A DNA stretch of 64,000 nt, from positions 1 to 64,000 of the forward strand of contig CAZCGW010000008.1 in NCBI GenBank assembly GCA_964498255.1. Direction: 5' to 3'. The notes beneath the pieces are model-generated. The model saw only the letters and a program-made list of their open reading frames with translations, was not told the DNA's origin and did not search any database. The translations under genes and the position numbers were made by a program. Below, one piece after another: positions 34,440-43,038 of this stretch (within the stretch, counting starts at the first letter, position 1; each line of letters begins with the position of its first letter). This DNA comes from Fluviibacter sp964498255 (lineage in GTDB: Bacteria; Pseudomonadota; Gammaproteobacteria; Burkholderiales; Rhodocyclaceae).

Positions 34440-36377
34440 ATGCCAATCACACCGGCGACACTGTCACAGACTGATGACGGTACGCCGTACGCGCCGATGT
34501 ATGACGATGTGTATCACAGCCGGGCCGGGGCAATAGCTCAGGCCCGGCATGTTTTTTTGGGGGGTAACCAACTCCCTACCCGTTGGGCTCAACGTGATCA
34601 TTTTGTAGTCATCGAGACTGGCTTTGGTCTGGGACTGAACTTTCTGACGACCTGGGCTGCTTGGCGAAACCAGCCCGAATCTGAGCGTTGCCAACGGTTG
34701 CACTTTGTTTCCGTTGAAAAGCATCCCCTGCGCAAAACTGACCTCTCCCGGTTACTGACTCCTTACCTGAGCGAGTTACCTGCACCGCTGATTGAATCTC
34801 TGATTACGCAATGGCCAACGCTTACTGAAGGCACGCATCGCCTAGCATTCGAGGATGGTCGCATTGTTCTCACGCTTATACTAGGCGATGCAGAAACTGC
34901 CCTACCCCAATTGGCTGCCCGCGCAGATGCAATTTATCTGGATGGTTTCTCTCCTGCGAAAAACCCGGACATCTGGTCAGACCGAGTTTGTCAGGCACTG
35001 GCACGCCTTTCCGGCGAAGGCACCACGCTCGCTACGTGGAGCGTTAATGGTGCGCTAAGACGTCGCCTAGCTGCCTGCGGATTTGACCTCAGTCTGGCGC
35101 GAGGCTTTGCACAAAAGCGGGAGATGCTTACTGGGCGTTGCCATGCACGACGCCCCCATTCACACCCCCCGACCCCACTGGGGCATGCGCTAATTATCGG
35201 TGCCGGTTTAGCCGGCGCTGCCACAGCGGAGCGCCTCTGCAGCAAGGGTTGGCGTTGTACAGTGATTGAATCCGAGACAACAGCAAGCGGTGCCTCAGGC
35301 AACAAAGCCGGCGTCCTCAGACCATTACCCTCTGTCGATGACAACACTCTCTCACGATTAATTCGCACGGGCTTTCTTTCTACCTTAACGAGGCTACAGC
35401 AACTTGCTGCCGCTGGGCACCCGGTCGAATGGAACCCATGCGGTGTCTTACATCTAGCGCGAGATGCCGATCAAGCGGTATTGATGCAGAGGGCTTTGAC
35501 TGCCCATAACACGGCTGATGACTTTGTAACCTGGGTGAACCAACAAGAGGCGAGTAGTCATGCCGGGTTAGAAGTGAGCACAGGCGGCTGGTGGTTTCCT
35601 ACCGCTGGCTGGGTTAACCCATCAGACTATTGCAAACAGCTACTTCAGACATCAGGTGCGACTTTAATAACGCACACACCGGTGGCATCGCTCACCCAAG
35701 AGACAGATGGCTGGGCGGCTAGAGACACCACCGGAACCATTATTGCCCATGGCGATATGGTGGTTCTGGCTAATGCCACCGATGCCCCAAGACTGAGCGC
35801 GCCCTTCAGTGAAGCCGTACCGATTCGACCCGCTCGCGGCCAAACCAGCGTGTTTGCCTCACCCCCGCTACCCTCGCCACGAGTCGTTATTTGTCGTAAT
35901 GGCTACTGGACCCCAGCGATTCAAGGACAGAGCACAAGTGGTGCTAGTTTTATCGTAGATGACACAGATCTTGCCATGCGCCCGGAAGAACATGAGGAGA
36001 ACCTAGCCGTTGTGTCTGGTATGTTGCAAAAGCCTTTGCTCCGTCTTGAAGTAACTGAACCCGGCATACTCGCGGGAAAAGTCGGTTTAAGACCGCTGGT
36101 TCCAGACCGGCTACCATTAGTTGGTGCTCTGCCTGGCATTACCCCTCAAACCGATGCCAGTCTTTCTCGTGTGGCACGGGAAAGGGTGCCGGGGCTATTT
36201 ATCAATTCGGGCTATGGCGCCCGCGGGATTCTGCTCGCCACGCTGTGCGCCGACCTTTTAGCCTGCCAGATTGCTGGCGAACCGCTACCCCTTCCCAAAG
36301 ATCTAGTTCGCGCAATTGATCCAATGCGGTATGCTCATAAAAAAACTTTCACCGAGGAGACATCGAATGAAGATTGA
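34440..36377 (+). CDS. mnmC: Bifunctional tRNA 5-methylaminomethyl-2-thiouridine biosynthesis protein MnmC
   Basis: Completes mnm5s2U34 in tRNAs for Glu, Gln and Lys. The N-terminal methyltransferase domain (about 1-240) has a SAM-binding VIETGFGLGLNFL and DAIYLDGFSPAKNPDIW. The C-terminal FAD oxidoreductase domain (about 250-640), which removes the carboxymethyl group from cmnm5U, has HALIIGAGLAGAATAERL and INSGYGARGILLATL. At 645 residues it is the full fusion, as in E. coli (668). It starts directly at the lysS stop and its 3' end overlaps metY by 11 bases. Confidence 0.93.
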   Translation: MPITPATLSQTDDGTPYAPMYDDVYHSRAGAIAQARHVFLGGNQLPTRWAQRDHFVVIETGFGLGLNFLTTWAAWRNQPESERCQRLHFVSVEKHPLRKTDLSRLLTPYLSELPAPLIESLITQWPTLTEGTHRLAFEDGRIVLTLILGDAETALPQLAARADAIYLDGFSPAKNPDIWSDRVCQALARLSGEGTTLATWSVNGALRRRLAACGFDLSLARGFAQKREMLTGRCHARRPHSHPPTPLGHALIIGAGLAGAATAERLCSKGWRCTVIESETTASGASGNKAGVLRPLPSVDDNTLSRLIRTGFLSTLTRLQQLAAAGHPVEWNPCGVLHLARDADQAVLMQRALTAHNTADDFVTWVNQQEASSHAGLEVSTGGWWFPTAGWVNPSDYCKQLLQTSGATLITHTPVASLTQETDGWAARDTTGTIIAHGDMVVLANATDAPRLSAPFSEAVPIRPARGQTSVFASPPLPSPRVVICRNGYWTPAIQGQSTSGASFIVDDTDLAMRPEEHEENLAVVSGMLQKPLLRLEVTEPGILAGKVGLRPLVPDRLPLVGALPGITPQTDASLSRVARERVPGLFINSGYGARGILLATLCADLLACQIAGEPLPLPKDLVRAIDPMRYAHKKTFTEETSNED

Positions 36378-37638
36378 AACTATGGCAGTCCATGCCGGTT
36401 ACGATATTGATCCAACCACCAAGGCGGTTGCCGTACCGATTTACCAGACCACATCTTACGCATTTGATAGCACGCAGCACGGTGCCGATCTGTTTGACCT
36501 GAAGGTACCGGGCAATATCTACACCCGCATCATGAACCCCACACAAGATGTGCTGGAAAAGCGTGTTGCGGCTATGGAGGGCGGAATTGCAGCGCTCGCA
36601 CTGGCCTCTGGCCAAGCCGCCATTACCTACGCAATTCAGACCATTGCCGAAGCCGGTGACAACATCGTGTCGTCAACCACGCTCTATGGCGGCACCTATA
36701 ATCTGTTTGCGCATACGCTGCCGCAATACGGGATCGAGGTCCGCTTTGCGGATTACCGTGACCCGGATTCCTTTGCCAAGCTCATCGACGAAAAGACCAA
36801 GGCAATTTATTGCGAATCAGTCGGCAACCCGTTGGGCAACATTACCGACTTCGAAAAGCTGGCCGAAATTGCTCACCGTCACGGCGTGCCGCTCGTTGTG
36901 GATAACACGGTGCCCTCGCCTTATCTGTGCCGCCCTTTTGAACACGGTGCCGATGTTGTTGTGCACTCACTGACCAAATATCTGGGTGGCCATGGCAATT
37001 CTATTGGAGGCATTATCGTTGATAGCGGTAAGTTCCCGTGGGCAGAACACAAAGCTAAATTTAAGCGTCTGAACGAACCTGATGTCTCTTACCATGGTGT
37101 TGTTTACACAGAGGCTCTTGGCCCTGCGGCGTTTATTGGCCGTGCGCGCGTGGTACCACTCCGTAACATGGGTGCAGCGATCTCGCCGTTTAATGCGTTC
37201 CTCATCCTGCAGGGCATTGAAACATTGGCGCTGCGGATGGATCGTATCTGCAACAATGCGTTGAAGATTGCCAACTTCCTTAAGGATCACCCGAAGGTAA
37301 GCTGGGTCAATTACGCAGGACTGCCTGATCACAAAGATAACGCACTGGTAGAAAAATATATGGGTGGCCGCGCCTCGGGCATCCTCAACTTTGGCGTCAA
37401 AGGCGGCTTAACTGGTGGCGGCAAGTTCCAGGATGCGCTGCAGCTGGTGACGCGTCTGGTGAATATCGGCGACTGCAAAACACTCGCCTGTCACCCGGCA
37501 TCGACCACGCATCGTCAGCTGTCACCTGCTGAACTGACCAAAGCCGGTGTATCCGAAGACATGATCCGTCTGTCGGTCGGCATCGAACATATCGATGACC
37601 TGATCGCCGATCTGGATCAAGCACTCAACCAAGCCTAA
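36367..37638 (+). CDS. metY: O-acetylhomoserine aminocarboxypropyltransferase (sulfhydrylase)
   Basis: PLP enzyme that makes homocysteine from O-acetylhomoserine and sulfide in methionine synthesis. The 423 residues belong to the Cys/Met-metabolism family, with the PLP lysine in HSLTKYLGGHGNSIGG and substrate-binding IYTRIMNPTQDVLEKR. LACHPASTTHRQLS and LIRLSVGIEHIDDL are C-terminal hallmarks. The length (around 425-430) and a long GKFPWAEHKAKFKRLNEPD loop favour MetY over MetB/MetZ. Start at 36367 follows GAGGAG; an in-frame upstream start would overlap mnmC further. Confidence 0.92.
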   Translation: MKIETMAVHAGYDIDPTTKAVAVPIYQTTSYAFDSTQHGADLFDLKVPGNIYTRIMNPTQDVLEKRVAAMEGGIAALALASGQAAITYAIQTIAEAGDNIVSSTTLYGGTYNLFAHTLPQYGIEVRFADYRDPDSFAKLIDEKTKAIYCESVGNPLGNITDFEKLAEIAHRHGVPLVVDNTVPSPYLCRPFEHGADVVVHSLTKYLGGHGNSIGGIIVDSGKFPWAEHKAKFKRLNEPDVSYHGVVYTEALGPAAFIGRARVVPLRNMGAAISPFNAFLILQGIETLALRMDRICNNALKIANFLKDHPKVSWVNYAGLPDHKDNALVEKYMGGRASGILNFGVKGGLTGGGKFQDALQLVTRLVNIGDCKTLACHPASTTHRQLSPAELTKAGVSEDMIRLSVGIEHIDDLIADLDQALNQA

Positions 37639-38771
37639 GTTCTAACAATCTCAACCAGATGCGGTAGCGCGAGATATTCGCGCGACTGCATCTCGGTGAG
37701 ACGGCTGGCTGTCCGGAAGAACTCATGAGCATTCGGCCCTTCCACATACAGATCGTCCGGATAGGTCGCTGCTGACAGAATCAGTTTTACCCGATGGTCA
37801 TAGCAAACATCTACCAGCCAAGTAAAACGACGCGCCTCTGCGCCATGACGCACTTCAAGCACCGGGATATCCGACACCAGAATGGTGTGATGCTCACGGA
37901 CTAGTTCCAGATAATCCGTCTGCGCCCGACCATCCCCACAAATCGAATGAAAGTCGAACCAGACCACACCGGGGGCTAGTCGCACGGTTTTGATCTGTCG
38001 ATTATTGATGTCGATACCCTCACCCATGGTGCCAGGCATGGTCGCGGCGACTTCAAAGTATTCTGCTAAAGCACGCTCGGTCTCGGCGTCGTGGGGCACG
38101 TGATACACCGGCATGACTTCGAGTTTGCGCAGTCGATAATCCTGCCCACCATCCAGCGGCATGACATCCATTTTGCTTTTGATCAACGCAATTGTCGGCA
38201 GAAAGTTCTGACGTTGCAGGCCATTCGGATACAGATTGTCTGGCGGGTAATTGCTGGTCATCACAAAGACCACACCCTTTTCAAACAGAATCTCCAACAG
38301 ACGGCCAAGAATCATCGCATCGGCAATATCGGAGACATGAAACTCGTCAAAACACAGCAACCGGGTTTCTTTGGCGATACGCTCGGCAACCAGAACCAGC
38401 GGATCTGCCTTGCCGGCATATTGGCGCAGTTCCGCATGAATCTGATGCATGAATGCATGAAAATGGATCCGCTTTTTGCGCTTGTAGGGCACTGCGGCAA
38501 AGAAGCAATCCATAATGAAGCTCTTGCCACGCCCAACCCCACCCCAGAAATACACGCCACGCGGTACGGCTGGTGCTGAAATCAAACGACGTATCTTGTT
38601 GCCGCGGGCGGTTTTAAAGTCCACCAGCGACTGAAACAGGGTTTCAAGACGCTCAACGGCTTGCATTTGAGCCGGGTCGGCTTCAAACCCCTTGGCTTCG
38701 AGCGCGGCGGCGTAGGCACCAAGCATGCCCGGCAAATTGGGATTGAGTTCACTGAGGTTCATGGCCGACAT
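37635..38771 (-). CDS. zapE: Cell division AFG1-like ATPase ZapE
   Basis: ATPase that associates with the Z-ring in constriction; homologue of mitochondrial AFG1/LACE1. Domain order: a short helical N-terminus, Walker A WGGVGRGKSFIMD (about residue 77), RIHFHAFMHQIHAELR, Walker B LLCFDEFHVSDIADAM and sensor VVFVMTSNYPPDNLYPNGLQR. ATGs at 38798, 38771 and 38762 are all possible; I took 38771 because it keeps the conserved N-terminal helix without extra residues. The stop overlaps the convergent metY stop by 4 bases. dps is divergent. Confidence 0.9.
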   Translation of the reverse strand: MSAMNLSELNPNLPGMLGAYAAALEAKGFEADPAQMQAVERLETLFQSLVDFKTARGNKIRRLISAPAVPRGVYFWGGVGRGKSFIMDCFFAAVPYKRKKRIHFHAFMHQIHAELRQYAGKADPLVLVAERIAKETRLLCFDEFHVSDIADAMILGRLLEILFEKGVVFVMTSNYPPDNLYPNGLQRQNFLPTIALIKSKMDVMPLDGGQDYRLRKLEVMPVYHVPHDAETERALAEYFEVAATMPGTMGEGIDINNRQIKTVRLAPGVVWFDFHSICGDGRAQTDYLELVREHHTILVSDIPVLEVRHGAEARRFTWLVDVCYDHRVKLILSAATYPDDLYVEGPNAHEFFRTASRLTEMQSREYLALPHLVEIVRT

Positions 38772-38873
38772 TTTATCTTTTGCGGCGCCTAGTTTCATAG
38801 CTTTTCATTTTGTGCATAATAGAAGCGCGCAGGATGTGATATTTCATCTGCCTGCTCCCCAAGGAGGCACATC

Positions 38874-39344
38874 ATGAAAATTGATATTGGTATCCCCGAA
38901 AAAGACCGTAAAGCGATCGCCGCAGGGCTATCCCGCTTGGCTGCGGATAATTTCACGCTTTACTTAAAGACCCATTTTTTCCACTGGAATGTCACCGGCC
39001 CGATGTTCCAGACCCTGCACCTGATGTTTGAAACACAATACAACGAGCTATGGCTGGCTTCGGACGCCATTGCGGAACGTGTGCGCGCTCTGGGTTTCCC
39101 GGCGCCAGGCACTTACGAAGACTTTGCCAAGCTCACCGTTATCAAAAGCACCAAAGGGGTGCCTAAAGCGGTAGATATGATCAAACAGCTCGTTGCAGGG
39201 CATGAAGCGACCGTACGTACAGCACGCGCCCTCTTCCATGAAGTAGATGCAGCCAATGACGAGGCAACTGCTGATCTACTCACCCAGCGCATCCAGATTC
39301 ATGAAAAAACTGCGTGGATGCTACGTAGTTTGCTGGAGCAATGA
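38874..39344 (+). CDS. dps: DNA-binding ferritin-like protein Dps
   Basis: Forms a dodecamer that stores iron and protects DNA from oxidative damage. The 156 residues contain ferroxidase-site residues in KTHFFHWNVTGPMFQTLHLM and MFETQYNELWLASDAIAERV. The N-terminus (MKIDIGIPEKDRKAIAAG) is short, with few lysines. A strong AAGGAGG lies ahead of the ATG. A terminator follows and lies within the next gene's start region. Confidence 0.95.
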   Translation: MKIDIGIPEKDRKAIAAGLSRLAADNFTLYLKTHFFHWNVTGPMFQTLHLMFETQYNELWLASDAIAERVRALGFPAPGTYEDFAKLTVIKSTKGVPKAVDMIKQLVAGHEATVRTARALFHEVDAANDEATADLLTQRIQIHEKTAWMLRSLLEQ

Positions 39345-40491
39345 TCTGAACCTGAAGCGAATCCGCTTCTTAAGCGCCCGTGGATTATGCACGGGCGTTC
39401 TTCTTTGTTTATTGGTGAGTGCATGCGCACCAACCACTCAACGAGTGCGCGTTGATAATCAGGCCACACAGGTAGAGGCACGCAAACAAAGACAGGTTGC
39501 ACTCCAGGCCTATATGGATGACCAGCAACGGTTGATGCGCGTGAGCTATCCGCTACTGACCAAAGGCTCGGATCTGTGTGGTGAAGATCTGCGTTACACC
39601 ACGGGTCTAGCGCTGGCGAATAGTTCCACCTTGCTCGGCGAAGATTTCAAAGAGTCGGCTCAAAACACTTTCCAGCTCACCGATGACGTTAAAGCGGTGT
39701 ATGTGATTCCCGGCTCTGCTGCAGACAAGGCAGGCATCCGCACAGGCGACACGGTACGCTATATCGGGGATTGGTCATTACCCGCCGGACAAAATGCCGT
39801 TCGGCAATCACTAGAGCAGCTACAGCTTCAAACACAAACCGGTAAAGCGGTTCGTGTTGATATCCTACGCAACGGACGAGGTCAGAGCCTGCTCATCACA
39901 CCTGATAGATCTTGTTCTTATCCTGTGCTACTCGGTGAAGGTGATGAAGTAAATGCCTACGCCGATGGCAAACAGGTCGTGGTTCAACGCGGCATGATGC
40001 GTTTTGCCATGAGTGATACAGAGCTTGCGCTCGTGATCTCTCACGAAATCGCCCATAACAGCATGAGCCATGTACGCTCAAAAATGACGAACTATGCTTT
40101 AGGCACTGTCGTCGATCTGGCTGCACAAATCCTATTGGGCATCCCTACGCAGGGACTATTTGGCAAATTAGCTGGCAATGCCTATTCGCAAGGGTTTGAA
40201 TCCGAAGCCGACTATGTGGGTTTGTACATCATGGCGCAATCGGGCGGTGACATTGATACAGCCCCGCAGTTTTGGCGTCGCATGGCAACGCTTTCACCAA
40301 ATGCGATTAAAAGCAGCCACTTAGCCTCTCATCCGGCCACCCCTGAGCGTTTTGTTGCGCTTGAAGAGACGGTTAAGGAAATTAAAGCAAAAAAGGCGGC
40401 TGGCAAACCTCTGGTGCCTAATCTGAAAAATGCTCCGGAGCCAGAGCCAGACCCCTCAAACGCGCCTGAGAAAAGCAAAGCATCTCCCTGA
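39301..40491 (+). CDS. M48-family metalloprotease lipoprotein with PDZ domain
   Basis: Envelope zinc protease. Its zinc-binding HEIAH is in LVISHEIAHNSMSH with the third ligand in FESEADYVGLYIM; a PDZ-like segment (VIPGSAADKAGIRTGDTVRY) precedes the catalytic part, and a lipobox (LLVSAC) marks a lipoprotein. The start is uncertain: the only in-frame ATG that keeps the signal (39301) overlaps dps by 44 bases and lacks a good ribosome binding site; an ATT or CTG start after dps is possible. The C-terminus is Lys/Pro-rich. The dps terminator lies within the signal-peptide codons. Confidence 0.82.
   Translation: MKKLRGCYVVCWSNDLNLKRIRFLSARGLCTGVLLCLLVSACAPTTQRVRVDNQATQVEARKQRQVALQAYMDDQQRLMRVSYPLLTKGSDLCGEDLRYTTGLALANSSTLLGEDFKESAQNTFQLTDDVKAVYVIPGSAADKAGIRTGDTVRYIGDWSLPAGQNAVRQSLEQLQLQTQTGKAVRVDILRNGRGQSLLITPDRSCSYPVLLGEGDEVNAYADGKQVVVQRGMMRFAMSDTELALVISHEIAHNSMSHVRSKMTNYALGTVVDLAAQILLGIPTQGLFGKLAGNAYSQGFESEADYVGLYIMAQSGGDIDTAPQFWRRMATLSPNAIKSSHLASHPATPERFVALEETVKEIKAKKAAGKPLVPNLKNAPEPEPDPSNAPEKSKASP
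39374..39398 (+). terminator. Terminator after dps
   Basis: GCGCCCGTG-GATTAT-GCACGGGCG stem with TTCTTCTTTG following, 30 bases after the dps stop. It lies inside the signal-peptide coding part of the M48 gene. Confidence 0.75.
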
Positions 40492-40530
40492 TCTTTCGAC
40501 ACAATTTAGCCAAATACCAAGGGATTTTGC

Positions 40531-40559
40531 TTTACCGATGGCGCGTAGTTGGATATAGT
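40531..40559 (+). promoter_or_regulatory. Sigma-70 promoter of corA (leaderless start)
   Basis: TTTACC (40531-40536), 17-base spacer, TATAGT (40554-40559). The ATG of corA begins 7 bases after the -10, where transcription would start, so the mRNA may have no leader. Confidence 0.6.
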
Positions 40560-40566
40560 TCGCGCC

Positions 40567-41532
40567 ATGATTACCGCATTTGAGCTCAACCACGGACGCT
40601 TGCAGCAGGTGACTGTCGAGTCACTGGAAGATCTGCAGCACTGTCATCCTGTCTGGGTAGACTTCGAGTCCCCGACTGAGGAGGAGCGTGACTGGGCAAA
40701 AAGCACCTTTGAGATCGATCTACCGGAAGAAGATGAGGTAGATGACATTGAAGCATCTGCTCGATTCTTCGAAGGTGAAAACGGCGAACTTCACATTCGT
40801 TCTGACTTCTTCCAGCATAGTGACGAAGACAGCGACACGATGCGCGTGGCCTTCATTCTGAAGGGCGGCATTCTATTCAGCATTCGCCGGGATGAACTGG
40901 CGCAGTTTCGCCTGCTCCGTCTGCGTGCACGTCGCCAACCCTATTACGTGCGCGACGAAAAAGACGTACTCCTGCAATTGCTCGATATCGACGTTGAGTA
41001 TTCCGCCGATATTATTGAAGGCATCTATGATCGCCTTGATAAATTCAGCAAGCAGGTTCTTGGCAGCGAGATGTCGGATGACACCGCAGGCGTGGTTCTG
41101 TCCGGCATTGCCGTAGAGGAAGATCTGAACGGTCGTATTCGTCGTAACTTGATGGATACCCGTCGCGCCGTATCTTTTTTGATGCGCATCAAGCTACTTA
41201 ATGAACAGCAAAACGATGAAGGCCGTCAGATCTTGCGTGACATCGATTCACTGGATGGTCACACGGGGTTTGTGTTCGACAAACTGAACTTCCTGATGGA
41301 TGCGACGGTTGGTTTTATTAACATTAACCAGAACCGCATCATCAAGATCTTCTCCGTGGCTTCGGTTGCCATGCTGCCACCAACGCTGATCGCCAGTATT
41401 TATGGCATGAATTACAAGTTTATGCCTGAACTGGATTGGGAGTACGGCTATCCATTCTCTCTGGGCATGATGGCCATTTCAATTGCCTTCCCGTTCTGGT
41501 ATTTCCATAAAAAGGGTTGGCTGAAGAAGTAA
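40567..41532 (+). CDS. corA: CorA-type magnesium/cobalt transporter
   Basis: Pentameric inner-membrane channel for Mg2+ and Co2+. The 321 residues consist of a long acidic cytoplasmic domain and two C-terminal helices; the selectivity motif GMN is in ASIYGMNYKFMPEL near residue 280, and the end is basic (FHKKGWLKK). I chose the ATG at 40567 since a longer frame would begin inside the predicted -10. A shared terminator follows, convergent with lpd. Confidence 0.95.
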   Translation: MITAFELNHGRLQQVTVESLEDLQHCHPVWVDFESPTEEERDWAKSTFEIDLPEEDEVDDIEASARFFEGENGELHIRSDFFQHSDEDSDTMRVAFILKGGILFSIRRDELAQFRLLRLRARRQPYYVRDEKDVLLQLLDIDVEYSADIIEGIYDRLDKFSKQVLGSEMSDDTAGVVLSGIAVEEDLNGRIRRNLMDTRRAVSFLMRIKLLNEQQNDEGRQILRDIDSLDGHTGFVFDKLNFLMDATVGFININQNRIIKIFSVASVAMLPPTLIASIYGMNYKFMPELDWEYGYPFSLGMMAISIAFPFWYFHKKGWLKK

Positions 41533-41552
41533 TCACTTCCGCACCTACCAAC

Positions 41553-41582
41553 AAAAACGGGAACCCGAAGGTTCCCGTTTTT
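41553..41582. terminator. Bidirectional terminator between corA and lpd
   Basis: AAAAACGGGAACC-CGAA-GGTTCCCGTTTTT, a 13-bp perfect stem with A/T tracts at both ends, so it works for both converging genes. Confidence 0.9.
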
Positions 41583-41598
41583 GTTTGATACGTTGTGA

Positions 41599-43023
41599 TT
41601 AGAAGTGCAGTGGACGCTTATCGCATGCCAGTGCTGCTTCGTGAACCACTTCCGACAGCGTTGGGTGGGCATGGCAAATGCGGGCGAGATCTTCACTCGC
41701 TGCACCAAATTCCATAGCCACCACAGCCTCACCAATCAGCTCCGAAGCATTCGGGCCGATGATGTGTACGCCGAGGATACGATCTGTTTTGGCATCCGCC
41801 AGCATCTTGACGAAGCCTTGTGCATTACCGGCACCCAGCGCACGGCCATTGGCCAGGAACGGGATCTTGCCAGCTTTGTAGGCAACGCCTTCTGCTTTGA
41901 GCTGCTGCTCGGTCTTACCCACCCAGGCGATTTCCGGATCGGTGTAGATGACCCAAGGAATGAGATCAAAGTTGATGTGACCCGCCTGGCCTGCCATGAT
42001 TTCGGCAACGGCAACGCCTTCTTCCATAGCTTTGTGAGCCAGCATCGGACCACGCACCACATCACCAATTGCCCAAACACCCGGCAGATTGGTTTTGCAG
42101 TGGCCATCGACTTCAACCATGCCACGCTCGTTGAGCTTGAGGCCAACCTTGTCGGCACCCAGACCCTGCGTGTTCGGGATACGGCCAATCGATACTACCA
42201 GACGATCGGCATCAAGCTTCTGAGCCTTGCCGTCTTTGTCGGTATAAGCGATCGAAACGCCCTTCTTGCTGACTTTGATGTCACCAATCTTGACGCCGAA
42301 GTTAAAAGCCAGACCTTGCTTCGTGAAGATCTTCTGGGCTTCTTTGGCAACGTCCGCATCAGCCGCGGCCAGGAAGTCTGGCATGGCTTCAAGAACAGTT
42401 ACCTGAGCGCCCAGACGACGCCAGACGCTACCCATTTCGAGACCGATAACACCAGCACCGATCACCGCTAAGGTCTTCGGTACTGCGCCCATTTCCAGAG
42501 CGCCGATGTTGTCACAAACGATTTCATTGCAAACCGGCACGTTTGGCAGGTGGCGTGCAGTCGAGCCCGTTGCAATGATGACTTGCTTGGCTTCAACCGT
42601 TTCTTTGCCTACCTGAACTTGCCAGCCGCCAGCGCCCTGACCCACAAAGCTGCCGTGGCCTGCCAAGAATGTGACCTTGTTCTTTTTGAACAGGCCAGCA
42701 ATACCCTGGGTCAGCTGCGTCACGATGTTGGCCTTACGGTCAATCATCTTGGCAACGTCAATCTTTGGCGTGCCAACAGTGATACCTTGATCGGCAAACG
42801 AGTGACCGGCTTCTTCAAACAGGTGCGAGGTATGCAGCAGTGCCTTCGATGGAATACAACCTACGTTCAGGCAAGTACCGCCCAGACGTGGCTGACCCTT
42901 CGGATCGGCATAAGGATTGGATTCGCAGCAGGCAACCTTGAAACCCAGTTGCGCGGCACGAATAGCGGCCACGTAACCACCGGGGCCGCCACCAATCACG
43001 AGTACGTCAAATTGCTGAGACAT
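41599..43023 (-). CDS. lpdA: Dihydrolipoamide dehydrogenase, E3 of 2-oxoglutarate dehydrogenase
   Basis: Flavoprotein that reoxidises lipoamide with NAD+. The 474 residues hold the FAD motif VIGGGPGGYVAAIRAA, the redox-active Cys pair GGTCLNVGCIPSKAL, the NAD motif VIGAGVIGLEMGSVW and the C-terminal active-site HAHPTLSEVVHEA. It is the last gene of the leftward 2-oxoglutarate dehydrogenase cluster, 15 bases after odhB, and so is probably dedicated to that complex. Confidence 0.96.
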   Translation of the reverse strand: MSQQFDVLVIGGGPGGYVAAIRAAQLGFKVACCESNPYADPKGQPRLGGTCLNVGCIPSKALLHTSHLFEEAGHSFADQGITVGTPKIDVAKMIDRKANIVTQLTQGIAGLFKKNKVTFLAGHGSFVGQGAGGWQVQVGKETVEAKQVIIATGSTARHLPNVPVCNEIVCDNIGALEMGAVPKTLAVIGAGVIGLEMGSVWRRLGAQVTVLEAMPDFLAAADADVAKEAQKIFTKQGLAFNFGVKIGDIKVSKKGVSIAYTDKDGKAQKLDADRLVVSIGRIPNTQGLGADKVGLKLNERGMVEVDGHCKTNLPGVWAIGDVVRGPMLAHKAMEEGVAVAEIMAGQAGHINFDLIPWVIYTDPEIAWVGKTEQQLKAEGVAYKAGKIPFLANGRALGAGNAQGFVKMLADAKTDRILGVHIIGPNASELIGEAVVAMEFGAASEDLARICHAHPTLSEVVHEAALACDKRPLHF

Positions 43024-43038
43024 CGTGATGTTCCTTTC

